Source of the DNA: an uncultured Clostridia bacterium
GTDB taxonomy: Bacteria > Bacillota > Clostridia > Christensenellales > UBA1242
DNA: 64,000 nucleotides
Reading direction: 5' to 3'
NCBI GenBank assembly: GCA_944381185.1
Contig: CALWKE010000001.1
Location: forward strand, 520,939-584,938
A model generated the notes under the pieces. That model was not told the origin of the DNA and did no database searches. It worked only from the letters and a program-made list of their open reading frames with translations. Made by a program: the position numbers and the translations under genes. This document shows positions 45,590 to 54,641 of this stretch, piece by piece (position 1 is the stretch's first letter; each line of letters starts with the position of its first letter).

Positions 45590-48022
45590 ATGGAAAAATC
45601 AAAAGAAATTTATTTATTTCATCAGGGAACATATTATCATGCATACAATCTTTTGGGTTGTCACCCAGACGGCAAGGGTGGTGCATGGTTCAGATGTTGG
45701 GCACCAAACGCAAAGGCAATAAGTGTTGTTGGTGACTTTAATGATTGGAACGCTGAAGCCGACCCAATGAAAAAAATTGAAAACAGTGGAATTTGGGAAG
45801 CGTATGTTAAAGCAGTTAAAATTTATGATAACTATAAGTATGAAATAACAACGGCAAGTGACACACAACTTTGGAAGGCTGACCCATATGCCTTTCACAG
45901 CGAAACAAACGGAGCAACGGCTTCAAAGGTTTATGACCTTGGCACTTTTGAGTGGACAGATAAAAAATATTATGAAAAAAAGGCAAGTGAAAACCACTAT
46001 GAAATGCCAATGAACATCTATGAAGTTAACTTTGCTTCTTGGAAAAGGCATGAAGACGGCGGATATTACACCTACCGTGAACTTGCCGAAGACCTTGTGT
46101 CTTACGTTAAAAGTATGGGCTACACTCACATTGAAATTATGCCACTAACTGAATACCCATATGACGGCTCATGGGGCTATCAGCCAACTGGATACTTTTC
46201 AGTTACAAGCAGATTTGGAACTCCGGAAGATTTTAGATATTTTGTTAACAAATGTCATGAAGAAAATATTGGAATCATTCTTGATTGGGTTCCTGCACAC
46301 TTCCCAAAAGACGCCCACGGGCTTGTTGAATGGGACGGCAGTTACCTTTATGAAAATCAGGGTTGGGATAGGATGGAATTCTCTGCTTGGGGCACACGCA
46401 AGTTTGATTATGGCAGAACAGAAGTTCAATCATTCTTAATCAGTTCAGCAACCTTCTTTATTGATAAATATCACATCGACGGCATTCGTGTTGATGCTGT
46501 TGCGTCAATGCTCTATCTTGATTATGACAAAAAGGCGGGCGAATGGATTCCTAATAAAAATGGCGACAACAAAAATTTAGAAGCCATTGCCTTTCTTCAA
46601 AAACTCAACTCGGTTGTTTTGACGGAATATCCAAACGCAATCATGATTGCTGAAGAATCGACTGCTTGGCCAATGGTAACAAAACCAGCCTATATTGGTG
46701 GGCTTGGTTTTAATTATAAATGGAATATCGGTTGGATGAACGACACCCTTGAATATGTTTCAATCGACCCATTCTTCAGAAAAGACAATCACGACAAATT
46801 GACATTTTCAATGTTCTACGCCTTTTCAGAAAACTTTATTCTTCCAATTTCACATGACGAAGTTGTTTATGGCAAAAGGTCACTTCTCAACAAAATGTAT
46901 GGCGAATACGACCAAAAGTTTGATTTGATGCGAACCTTCTTAACCTATATGTTTGCTCATCCGGGTAAAAAACTCACTTTCATGGGCACAGAGTTTGGTC
47001 AGTTTGATGAATGGAACAATGCAAAGGGCATCGACTTCATGCTTCTTGGCTTTGAAAAACACAACAAAATGCTTTCGTTCACAAAGGACCTTAATCATCT
47101 TTACATAAATTCAAGCGAACTCTATGAAATTGACTATTCTTGGGAAGGGTTCAAGTGGCTCACTGCCGATGACCGCAAGAATAATGTTGTTGCCTTTGAA
47201 AGAAAGAATAAAAAAGGCGAAGCAATCATCTGTGTTTGCAACTTCTCACCTGTTCCTCATGAAAATTACAGAGTGGGTGTTGAACCGGGAAGTTATGAAG
47301 AAATTTTAAACACAAACAGCGTTAAGTATGGCGGAAATGGAACACTTATTGGAAATGTTGACAGTGAATATGTTGGAATAAATGGTTTTGATAGTTCAAT
47401 CAAAATCAATCTTGAACCAAACTCGGCAGTTCTATTTAAAAAGAGAGAGTTTGAAGTTAAAATTGGTTCATTGTTTTCAAATCTTGAAGAAGGTGAAAGA
47501 AAACTCGCTAAAAACAAACACACAACAACCCTTGAGGCAAAGAGCATTGTAACAAAAATAATAGAGTCAAAATCACCAGTCAAAAAGATTTCGAAAATTG
47601 ATGATATAACGCAAAACAAACAGGCAGAATTAACCAAAGAAGAAAAAGAATCACAAAAAAGTAAAAACCCGATCACAGAAAAAACAGAAAATGAAAAACA
47701 AACCACAGAAAATCTAGAAAATGAAAATTCAAAACAAGACCTTCTTTCAAAGGAAAAGCGAGGTAGGGGACGCCCAAGAAAACCAGTCGACCCAAACGCA
47801 CCAGTCAAAGAAAAGCGGGGCAGGGGCAGACCACGAAAACCAGTTGACCCAAATGCACCAGTTAAGGAAAAGAGAGGCAGGGGCAGACCACGAAAACCAG
47901 TTGACCCAAATGCACCAATCAAAGAAAAGCGAGGCAGGGGCAGACCAAGAAAACCAGTTGACCCAAACGCACCAGTCAAAGAAAAGCGGGGCAGAGGCAG
48001 ACCAAAAAAAATTAAGGAATAA
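45590..48022 (+). CDS. glgB: 1,4-alpha-glucan branching enzyme with AT-hook tail
   Basis: An 810-residue GH13 enzyme that makes alpha-1,6 branches in glycogen. A CBM48-like N-terminal domain (about 25-115) precedes the catalytic barrel with nucleophile Asp302 (DGIRVDAV), acid/base Glu355 (IAEEST) and HDE with Asp423. A beta-sandwich ends near 620. Then comes a charged Lys/Glu/Thr linker and, from residue 724, five copies of a 19-residue unit with core RGRGRPRK, the AT-hook DNA-binding motif. Typical GlgB ends near 640 without this tail. AAGGAAAGG precedes the ATG. It lies 10 bases after malQ. Confidence 0.93.
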   Translation: MEKSKEIYLFHQGTYYHAYNLLGCHPDGKGGAWFRCWAPNAKAISVVGDFNDWNAEADPMKKIENSGIWEAYVKAVKIYDNYKYEITTASDTQLWKADPYAFHSETNGATASKVYDLGTFEWTDKKYYEKKASENHYEMPMNIYEVNFASWKRHEDGGYYTYRELAEDLVSYVKSMGYTHIEIMPLTEYPYDGSWGYQPTGYFSVTSRFGTPEDFRYFVNKCHEENIGIILDWVPAHFPKDAHGLVEWDGSYLYENQGWDRMEFSAWGTRKFDYGRTEVQSFLISSATFFIDKYHIDGIRVDAVASMLYLDYDKKAGEWIPNKNGDNKNLEAIAFLQKLNSVVLTEYPNAIMIAEESTAWPMVTKPAYIGGLGFNYKWNIGWMNDTLEYVSIDPFFRKDNHDKLTFSMFYAFSENFILPISHDEVVYGKRSLLNKMYGEYDQKFDLMRTFLTYMFAHPGKKLTFMGTEFGQFDEWNNAKGIDFMLLGFEKHNKMLSFTKDLNHLYINSSELYEIDYSWEGFKWLTADDRKNNVVAFERKNKKGEAIICVCNFSPVPHENYRVGVEPGSYEEILNTNSVKYGGNGTLIGNVDSEYVGINGFDSSIKINLEPNSAVLFKKREFEVKIGSLFSNLEEGERKLAKNKHTTTLEAKSIVTKIIESKSPVKKISKIDDITQNKQAELTKEEKESQKSKNPITEKTENEKQTTENLENENSKQDLLSKEKRGRGRPRKPVDPNAPVKEKRGRGRPRKPVDPNAPVKEKRGRGRPRKPVDPNAPIKEKRGRGRPRKPVDPNAPVKEKRGRGRPKKIKE
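47759..48019 (+). repeat. Five tandem AT-hook repeats, 57-bp period
   Basis: Units begin at 47759, 47816, 47873, 47930 and 47987, each coding RGRGRPRK plus a PVDPNAPVKEK spacer. The last is truncated and reads RPKK. The copies differ mainly at synonymous positions (Arg as CGA, CGG or AGA; Gly as GGT, GGC or GGA), which indicates that the protein sequence is being conserved. Confidence 0.95.
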
Positions 48023-48056
48023 AAAGTAAAAAGGAAATTAAAATTTGGAGAAAATT

Positions 48057-49718
48057 ATGGAAAAGACAACAAAAAAATCAACAAAGACAACTGCAAACAA
48101 AAAGTCTGTTAAACCAAAAGCCGAAAAAGCAGTTGCAGTTAAAGACAAGCAAGAGGTTGCTGTTAAACCAAAAAATGAAATTAAAACCAAAGAGAAAAAA
48201 GAGGTTGCTGTGAAAGAAAAGCAAGAAGTTCAAGTTAAAGAAAAACAAGAAGTTCAGGTAAAAGAAGATAAAGTGCCTGAAGTTAAAATAAGAAAGCAAG
48301 TACTTTTTGTTGCATCTGAAGCACAGCCATTTTGTGCAACGGGCGGGCTTGCCGATGTTTGCGGAAGCCTTCCAAAAGAAATCAAAAGAGAAGACCCATC
48401 AATTGATATTCGAACAATTATTCCGCTTTACTCTAACATTCCTTATTGTTTTAGAAAAGACTTTAAATATATTGGTCACATCTATGTTACGCTCTCTTGG
48501 AGAAAGGAATATTGTGGTGTGTTTGAATATGACTATGAAGGCATAAAATATTACTTTATTGATAATGAAAAATACTTTAAGCGTGACGGCGGTGAATATG
48601 GTTATTTTGATGACGGCGAAAGATTTTCATTCTTCTCACGAAGTGTGCTTGAAATTTTGCCAACAATAAACTTTTTCCCAGACATAATTCATGTTAACGA
48701 TTGGCAAGCCGCACTTGTTCCAACCTATCTCAAAACTTCAAATTGGGATTGGCGATATGACAAGATTAAAACAATTTTAACCATTCACAACATCATGTAT
48801 CAAGGCAGATTTGGCAAGCAAATCTTAACCGATGTTTTGGGTATTGACCAAAAATATGCGGGCATAATTACTTACGACAATGATGTTAATATTTTAAAGG
48901 GTGCAATTGTTACGGCAGACAAAATTATAACCGTCAGTCCAACCTATGCAGAAGAGATTAAGACCCCAGAACATGGTGGTGGACTTCATGAAATTGTTAA
49001 GCAAAATGCTTATAAACTTCGTGGAATTTTAAATGGACTTGACTATGACTTCTATAACCCAGCAACTGACAAGGTTATCTATGCAAACTATGATGCAGAC
49101 CACCTTGAAAACAAGGCAAAGTGCAAAGAACTTTTGCAAAAGGAATTTGGGCTTGAAGTTAACCCAGATATTCCAGTTGTTGGCTTCTGTTCAAGAATGA
49201 ATATGTATAAGGGCTTTGACATAATCAAGTGTTCAATTGAAAGGCTTATTGGTGAACTGGGCATTCAGTTTGTTGGTGTTGGTTCAGGCGATAAGGAATA
49301 CATGGATTTCTTTAACTATTTAAACAATAAATATCCGGGCAAAGTTCATGTTTCACTTGGCTATAGCCTTGAAATTGGAAAGAAGATTTATTCAGGTGCC
49401 GACATCTATATCATGCCATCACTCACCGAGCCTTGTGGGCTTTCACAAATTGTTGCAAGCAGATATGGTGTTGTTCCAATCGTTCGCGAAACAGGTGGTC
49501 TTAAGGACACCATTCGTGACTTTGGTTGCCTTGGTGGCGGAAATGGCTACACTTTTGCAAATGCATCAGTTAACGATTTTGAATATTCTGTTCGTCGTGC
49601 AGTTAACGATTTTAAAGATAAGGCAGAGTGGAAGAAGAAGATTCTAACTGTTATGGGAATTGACTTCAGTTGGAAGAAAACAGCAAAAGAATATATTCAA
49701 ACATATATTGAATTATAG
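48057..49718 (+). CDS. glgA: Glycogen synthase with Lys-rich N-terminal extension
   Basis: A 553-residue GT5 enzyme that adds glucose from ADP-glucose to glycogen. The catalytic part starts at about residue 81 (QVLFVASEAQPF). The usual KTGGL donor loop reads ATGGL (94-98). IHVNDWQAALVPTYL and the C-terminal PSLTEPCGLSQ are conserved. The first 80 residues are an extra Lys/Glu/Val-rich region with KEKQEV-type repeats. GGAG at 48047-48050 supports the ATG at 48057 over the TTG at 48045. It is the third gene of the operon. Confidence 0.92.
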   Translation: MEKTTKKSTKTTANKKSVKPKAEKAVAVKDKQEVAVKPKNEIKTKEKKEVAVKEKQEVQVKEKQEVQVKEDKVPEVKIRKQVLFVASEAQPFCATGGLADVCGSLPKEIKREDPSIDIRTIIPLYSNIPYCFRKDFKYIGHIYVTLSWRKEYCGVFEYDYEGIKYYFIDNEKYFKRDGGEYGYFDDGERFSFFSRSVLEILPTINFFPDIIHVNDWQAALVPTYLKTSNWDWRYDKIKTILTIHNIMYQGRFGKQILTDVLGIDQKYAGIITYDNDVNILKGAIVTADKIITVSPTYAEEIKTPEHGGGLHEIVKQNAYKLRGILNGLDYDFYNPATDKVIYANYDADHLENKAKCKELLQKEFGLEVNPDIPVVGFCSRMNMYKGFDIIKCSIERLIGELGIQFVGVGSGDKEYMDFFNYLNNKYPGKVHVSLGYSLEIGKKIYSGADIYIMPSLTEPCGLSQIVASRYGVVPIVRETGGLKDTIRDFGCLGGGNGYTFANASVNDFEYSVRRAVNDFKDKAEWKKKILTVMGIDFSWKKTAKEYIQTYIEL

Positions 49719-49726
49719 GAGAAACT

Positions 49727-52150
49727 ATGTTAACAAAACAACAAATTGTTTCAGCCGAAAATGGACTCACTAAATTTTTAATGAATTATTATGGAGCAAC
49801 CATTGAAAAAGCAACAGATAAACAACTTTATTATGCTCTTGCAAAAATTTCAAATGCAATTCTTTATGATAGGCGTGAAAAGGTTTTGAATGATAAAAAT
49901 ACTAGCAAAAAAACCGTTCACTATATGTCTATTGAGTTTTTAATTGGCAGAAACTTAAAAAACACACTTTGGAATCTTGAACTTGAAGATGTTTATCGCA
50001 GTCTTTTAGAAAGAAACGGCAAAAACATTGATAATGTTTATATTGAGGAAAAGGATATGGGTCTTGGAAATGGGGGTCTTGGCAGGCTTGCAGCGTGCTA
50101 TCTTGACTCTCTTTCAAGGCTCGGATATCCTGCTTATGGGCATTGCATAAAGTATGAATATGGTCTTTTTAATCAAAAAATAGTAGATGGCAGGCAGATT
50201 GAAACCCCAGACGATTGGTTTGACACGGGCAACATTTGGCTTGAACCAAGAGAAGATCAGGCCGTTGAAGTTTTACTCGGCGGACGGGTAAAACAAAACT
50301 ATAACGAATATGGTTTAAGTTATGAGTATGAAGGTGCAACTGTTATTAAAGCACTTCCATTTGACCTTATGATAAGTGGCTATAAATCAAACACAGTTTC
50401 AACACTTCGGCTTTGGGAAGCAAGGGGCAAAAATGTTTTTGATATAAAAAAGTTTGACCAAGGTGACTTTTTGGAAGCCATGCGTGCAAGAAATCAAATT
50501 GAAGCCATTAACAAAGTGCTCTATCCTTCAGATAACAACGAAAATGGCAGAAATTTAAGGCTTATTCAACAATACTTTTTGGTTTCAGCCGCAATGCAAA
50601 ACATATTGAACAACTACTTTTTGAATAACAGCGACCCTAAAAAAATTCCTGAACATGTTTCAGTTCATATCAACGACACACACCCAACACTCTGCATACC
50701 TGAACTGATGAGGCTGTTAATGGATAAGTATAGTCTTGGTTGGGACGATGCATGGAATATTGTTAAAAACACAGTCAGTTACACAAACCACACAATTTTA
50801 AGTGAAGCACTTGAAGTTAAGTCGATGTCAGCCATTGAAAAAAATATGCCAAGAATTGCACTTATCATTCGTGAACTTGACCGCAGGTTTAGGCTTGAAC
50901 TTCAAGAGTTCTTTAAAAATGATTTTAGAAAGATTGAACAAATGGCAATCGTCAGCGGAAACAATGTTTACATGGCAAACCTTGCAATTTATGCAAGTTA
51001 CAAGGTCAACGGCGTTTCAAAAATTCATAGCCACATTTTAAAAACAAGACTATTTCATGACTATGCCGAAATGTTTCAAGGCAGGTTCACAAACATCACA
51101 AACGGCATCACTCACAGGCGTTGGCTTGCTGTTGCAAATCCAAAACTTGATGAATTTATTGTTTCGCTTATTGGCGACGGTTATTACACCAATCCGGGCG
51201 AACTTTCAGGGCTTGCAAATTTTGCAAACAACACAGAAGTTCTTCACAAACTTCAGTCAATAAAACTTGAAAACAAAAAGAGATTTGCCGAATATCTTTG
51301 GAGAACACAGAGAATTGAAGTTGACCCAAACGCAAGGTTTGATGTTCAGGTTAAGCGTATTCATGAGTATAAAAGGCAACTTATGAACGCAATGCGAATA
51401 ATTTATCTCTGCAACAAAATTCGTGAAAATCCTGATGAGTATGTGACTCCACAGGTGTTCATTTTTGCAGGCAAAGCCGCATCGGGCTATGCAATGGCAA
51501 AGCGAATAATAAGACTCATTAACCAAGTTTCGCTTGAAATTGAGCGTGATCCACTACTTTCGAGCAAAATAAAAGTTGTGTTTGTTGAAAACTACAGCGT
51601 CACACTTTCTGAAATTTTGATGCCAGCAACCGAAGTTTCTGAACAAATTTCTCTTGCAGGTCGTGAAGCATCGGGAACGGGCAACATGAAGGCGGTTATC
51701 AATGGTGCACTCATGCTCTGCACAATCGATGGTGCAAACATTGAAATTTGTGACACTTGTGGTCATGAAAACATGTTTGAATTTGGGCTTACTGCCGACG
51801 AAGTTGAAAAAATTAAAAATCGTGGCTATAATGCCATGGATTATTACATTGGCAGTGAAAGGGTTAGAAGCGTTGTCGACAAACTTAATGCTGGCATTGC
51901 TGGCGAGTCGTTCAGCGACATTGTTGACTACCTTTTGGGTCACTCTGACTATAAAGATTCTTATATGTGTCTTGCAGATTTTGACGCGTATATTGATGCA
52001 CATTACAAAATGGATAAAGTTTATGCCGACCAAGAAGAATGGAACAAGCGTTCACTTCGTGCAATTTCAGCAATGGGATTTTTCTCATCAGACCGAGCAA
52101 TTGAAGAATATGCACAAAAGATTTGGCATCTTCAAAAAAATGAAGAATAA
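49727..52150 (+). CDS. glgP: Glycogen phosphorylase
   Basis: An 807-residue GT35 enzyme that releases glucose 1-phosphate from glycogen chain ends. The pyridoxal-phosphate Lys is K655 in EASGTGNMK. Other hallmarks are GLGNGGLGRLAACYLDS, HINDTHPT, FTNITNGITHRRWL and VKRIHEYKRQLMN. The length is standard. TAGGAGAAA lies before the ATG, which is 8 bases after glgA. Confidence 0.96.
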   Translation: MLTKQQIVSAENGLTKFLMNYYGATIEKATDKQLYYALAKISNAILYDRREKVLNDKNTSKKTVHYMSIEFLIGRNLKNTLWNLELEDVYRSLLERNGKNIDNVYIEEKDMGLGNGGLGRLAACYLDSLSRLGYPAYGHCIKYEYGLFNQKIVDGRQIETPDDWFDTGNIWLEPREDQAVEVLLGGRVKQNYNEYGLSYEYEGATVIKALPFDLMISGYKSNTVSTLRLWEARGKNVFDIKKFDQGDFLEAMRARNQIEAINKVLYPSDNNENGRNLRLIQQYFLVSAAMQNILNNYFLNNSDPKKIPEHVSVHINDTHPTLCIPELMRLLMDKYSLGWDDAWNIVKNTVSYTNHTILSEALEVKSMSAIEKNMPRIALIIRELDRRFRLELQEFFKNDFRKIEQMAIVSGNNVYMANLAIYASYKVNGVSKIHSHILKTRLFHDYAEMFQGRFTNITNGITHRRWLAVANPKLDEFIVSLIGDGYYTNPGELSGLANFANNTEVLHKLQSIKLENKKRFAEYLWRTQRIEVDPNARFDVQVKRIHEYKRQLMNAMRIIYLCNKIRENPDEYVTPQVFIFAGKAASGYAMAKRIIRLINQVSLEIERDPLLSSKIKVVFVENYSVTLSEILMPATEVSEQISLAGREASGTGNMKAVINGALMLCTIDGANIEICDTCGHENMFEFGLTADEVEKIKNRGYNAMDYYIGSERVRSVVDKLNAGIAGESFSDIVDYLLGHSDYKDSYMCLADFDAYIDAHYKMDKVYADQEEWNKRSLRAISAMGFFSSDRAIEEYAQKIWHLQKNEE

Positions 52151-52173
52151 TCTTTTTGGCAAAGGGAGAAAAA

Positions 52174-53970
52174 ATGAAAGATATTGTTTGCTTTGACCCT
52201 TTGCTTTTTAAATCTCCAGAAGGGGTTATAAGCAAAGGAACAACTGTTAAATTTAGTGTTAAAACCGAACGAGATATCAAGCCCGATAAGGTCTATTTTA
52301 TGCTTCGGGCAGACAGCGAAGATGCCTATCAAGAATTTGAAATGAAAGAGGGTAAGGCAGAGTTTTATATTGACCATTATTTTGAAAAGCGTGGGCATTA
52401 TTGGTACTCTTTTAAGGTGATAACAGGAAGCGACACAAAATACCTAAATAAAACATATTATAACTTTTCTGCACTTGAAGAAACAAAAGGCGAAGATTTC
52501 TTTCAATTAGTAACAGAATTCGACTATAAGTGCACAAATTCTATGCAAGGTGGCATAATCTACCAAATTTTTGTTGACAGATTTGCCAAAGTTGGCGAAG
52601 TTAAATGTCGTGAGCCACTTGTTCTTCGTGATGATTGGGGTGGCGGTATTCATAAAAACACAACCGACCCAATTAAGATTAATCAAGAAGTCTTTGGTGG
52701 AAATCTTCGTGGGGTTATCTCTAAACTTGACTACTTGAAAAATTTAGGGGTAACAACAATCTACTTCAATCCAATTTGTATGGCAAACTCTAACCATAAG
52801 TACGACACAGCGGACTACAGCATTGTTGACCCAATGTTTGGTGATCATGACGACTTTGTTAACCTTTTAGCCGAAGCAAAAGTGCGTGGAATAAAAATTG
52901 TTATTGACGGGGTTTATAACCACACGGGCAGTGACTCAATCTATTTTAATAAGTATAACAGATTTAAGTCGATTGGTGCATATAACAGCCAAAAATCGCA
53001 GTTTTATAATTGGTATAATTTCACGGAGTATCCTGATAAGTATGCTTGTTGGTGGGGGATTGATACCTTGCCTGCTTTAAGGGAAGATTGCAAAGAGTTT
53101 GAAGATTATATTGCGGGCAATGGCGGACTTATTGAACACCTTATGGAACTGGGCGTTGATGGAGTAAGGCTTGATGTTGTTGATGAAATAAAAGATAATT
53201 TTGTAAAAAAGATTTCAAACAAAGTCGCAGAATATGGTGAAAATAGAATTGTTATGGGTGAGGTGTGGGAAGATGCTTCAACAAAAATCAGTTATTCTGC
53301 AAGAAGAGAATATTTTTCAAACAATGAACTCAACAGCGTTATGAACTATCCAATAAAAGAGTCAATATTGAATTTTGTTCGTAACAAAGAGCCAAACGAC
53401 CTTGTTTCAACAATAAGAATGATTCAAAACAACTATCCAAAGGCTGTGCAAGATAATCTTATGAACTTTTTGGGCACGCATGACACGGGGCGAATGTTCA
53501 GCGAACTTACTAATCTTGCTGGCGGAGATAAAGAAATCGCTAAAAAACTTTTTAAAATTTGTTTTGTTTTAACTTTCACAATGATTGGCGTTCCTTCAAT
53601 TTTCTATGGCGACGAATATGGCATGGAGAATAACGACGGAAGTTCAAGGGGTTGCTTTGATTGGCAAAACTATAAAAATGATATCTATTATTGGGTTGAG
53701 ACTCTCACCAAAATCCGAAAACATAAAGTTTTTGTAAGTGGAAAGTTAAATATTTTGTATGCAAAAAACGGCAAGTTTGTTTTTGAAAGGGTTTGTGAAG
53801 ACGAGCGAGTTATTGTTATGGTTAACCTTCGTCCTTCACCAATTAATGTAAAGTTAAACGGAATTTTTAGAAGTTTCTTTACAGGCAGAATAAAACCAAA
53901 CTTCACACTAAAAGAAAATGAATTTGAAATTTTGTTTGAAGAAAAACCGCAAAATAACAAAATAATATAA
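52174..53970 (+). CDS. Alpha-amylase family glycosidase (neopullulanase/cyclomaltodextrinase-like)
   Basis: A 598-residue GH13 enzyme. An N-terminal beta domain of about 115 residues precedes the barrel, as in GH13_20-type neopullulanases and maltogenic amylases. Conserved regions: IYQIFVDRFAKVG, DGVYNHTG, nucleophile Asp334 in VDGVRLDVVDE, acid Glu363 in MGEVWED, and GTHDTGR with Asp437. No signal peptide, so it acts in the cytoplasm on glycogen-derived or imported glucans. AAGGGAG supports the ATG at 52174. Exact linkage specificity cannot be read. Last gene of the operon. Confidence 0.88.
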   Translation: MKDIVCFDPLLFKSPEGVISKGTTVKFSVKTERDIKPDKVYFMLRADSEDAYQEFEMKEGKAEFYIDHYFEKRGHYWYSFKVITGSDTKYLNKTYYNFSALEETKGEDFFQLVTEFDYKCTNSMQGGIIYQIFVDRFAKVGEVKCREPLVLRDDWGGGIHKNTTDPIKINQEVFGGNLRGVISKLDYLKNLGVTTIYFNPICMANSNHKYDTADYSIVDPMFGDHDDFVNLLAEAKVRGIKIVIDGVYNHTGSDSIYFNKYNRFKSIGAYNSQKSQFYNWYNFTEYPDKYACWWGIDTLPALREDCKEFEDYIAGNGGLIEHLMELGVDGVRLDVVDEIKDNFVKKISNKVAEYGENRIVMGEVWEDASTKISYSARREYFSNNELNSVMNYPIKESILNFVRNKEPNDLVSTIRMIQNNYPKAVQDNLMNFLGTHDTGRMFSELTNLAGGDKEIAKKLFKICFVLTFTMIGVPSIFYGDEYGMENNDGSSRGCFDWQNYKNDIYYWVETLTKIRKHKVFVSGKLNILYAKNGKFVFERVCEDERVIVMVNLRPSPINVKLNGIFRSFFTGRIKPNFTLKENEFEILFEEKPQNNKII

Positions 53971-54135
53971 AAAATAATAAAAGAAAATGAAATAAACTAA
54001 AAACCTATGAAAATCTACAAAAAGTGAAAATTTACAAACAGTGAAAATAAAAAAACAATAAAAGTCGACAAAAGGTTACATTAAACAAAAATAAAATAGC
54101 AAACAATTAAAAAAAATAAAATAAAAAATAAAAAG

Positions 54136-54167
54136 ACAAAAGACCAAACCAGCCTTTTGTTTTTTTA
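54136..54167 (+). terminator. Terminator of the glycogen operon
   Basis: ACAAAAG (54136-54142) pairs with CTTTTGT (54154-54160), followed by T residues. Confidence 0.65.
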
Positions 54168-54179
54168 TCTGCAACAAAT

Positions 54180-54560
54180 TAAAAGAGTGCAACGCAGTAT
54201 TTGCCTACGGGTGCTGACCCGCCGAAGCACAACCGCTTGCAGGTGCAGACCTGCCCGCCTGCACACGCTGGTGTGCTGTCATTCCGAGCGACGGTGCTGC
54301 CACCGCGGGCAATTTGCCTTCGGCTTTTCTACCACTCTTCCTGTGTCGTTCTCAAGCGTAGCCGAGGAATCCCATAAGCAGAAATGTGTATTATATTCGA
54401 AGCGTGCGTAACGAGAGCTGCCTGCAGGTGCAGACCTGCCGAAGCACTAGTTGTCCGCGGGGACAGCCCCGCAGTAGCACCACCGCCCGCAGTCGCTGGA
54501 CTGCTGTCATTCCGAGCGAAGCCGAGGAATCCCCTAAATAGGAATGTGCAATAATACAAA
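54180..54560. repeat. GC-rich intergenic mosaic repeat block 8
   Basis: The richest hairpin block. Perfect 6-4-6 hairpins: 54239-54254 and 54424-54439 (stem GCAGGT), 54261-54276 (GCACAC), 54457-54472 (GCGGGG), 54489-54504 (GCAGTC). CATTCCGAGCG/GGAATCCC modules lie at about 54346-54395 and 54505-54555. ORFs crossing it are spurious. Confidence 0.85.
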
Positions 54561-54595
54561 GCAAACACTAAAATAATATTTTTTAATTACAAAAT

Positions 54596-54640
54596 AAAAA
54601 TGTATAATTTTGCTTATAAAAGAGTAAATTATACATTTTT
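54596..54640 (-). terminator. Terminator of the amidohydrolase-like gene
   Basis: A 15-bp perfect stem (54596-54610 with 54626-54640) around a 15-nt loop lies two bases past the minus-strand stop. T residues follow on that strand. Confidence 0.75.
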
Positions 54641-54641
54641 A

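Larger units (their letters stand above)
53971..54641. other. Gap between the glycogen operon and the amidohydrolase gene
   Basis: The first 200 bases are AT-rich with the operon terminator at 54136-54167. From about 54180 to 54560 repeat block 8 follows. A final 15-bp hairpin (54596-54640) ends the convergent minus-strand gene. No gene is seen. Confidence 0.6.

Noticed and set aside
9235..54560. CRISPR array made from the spaced repeats
   Set aside because: Spacing and repeat lengths are irregular, the modules differ from one another and no cas gene is present.
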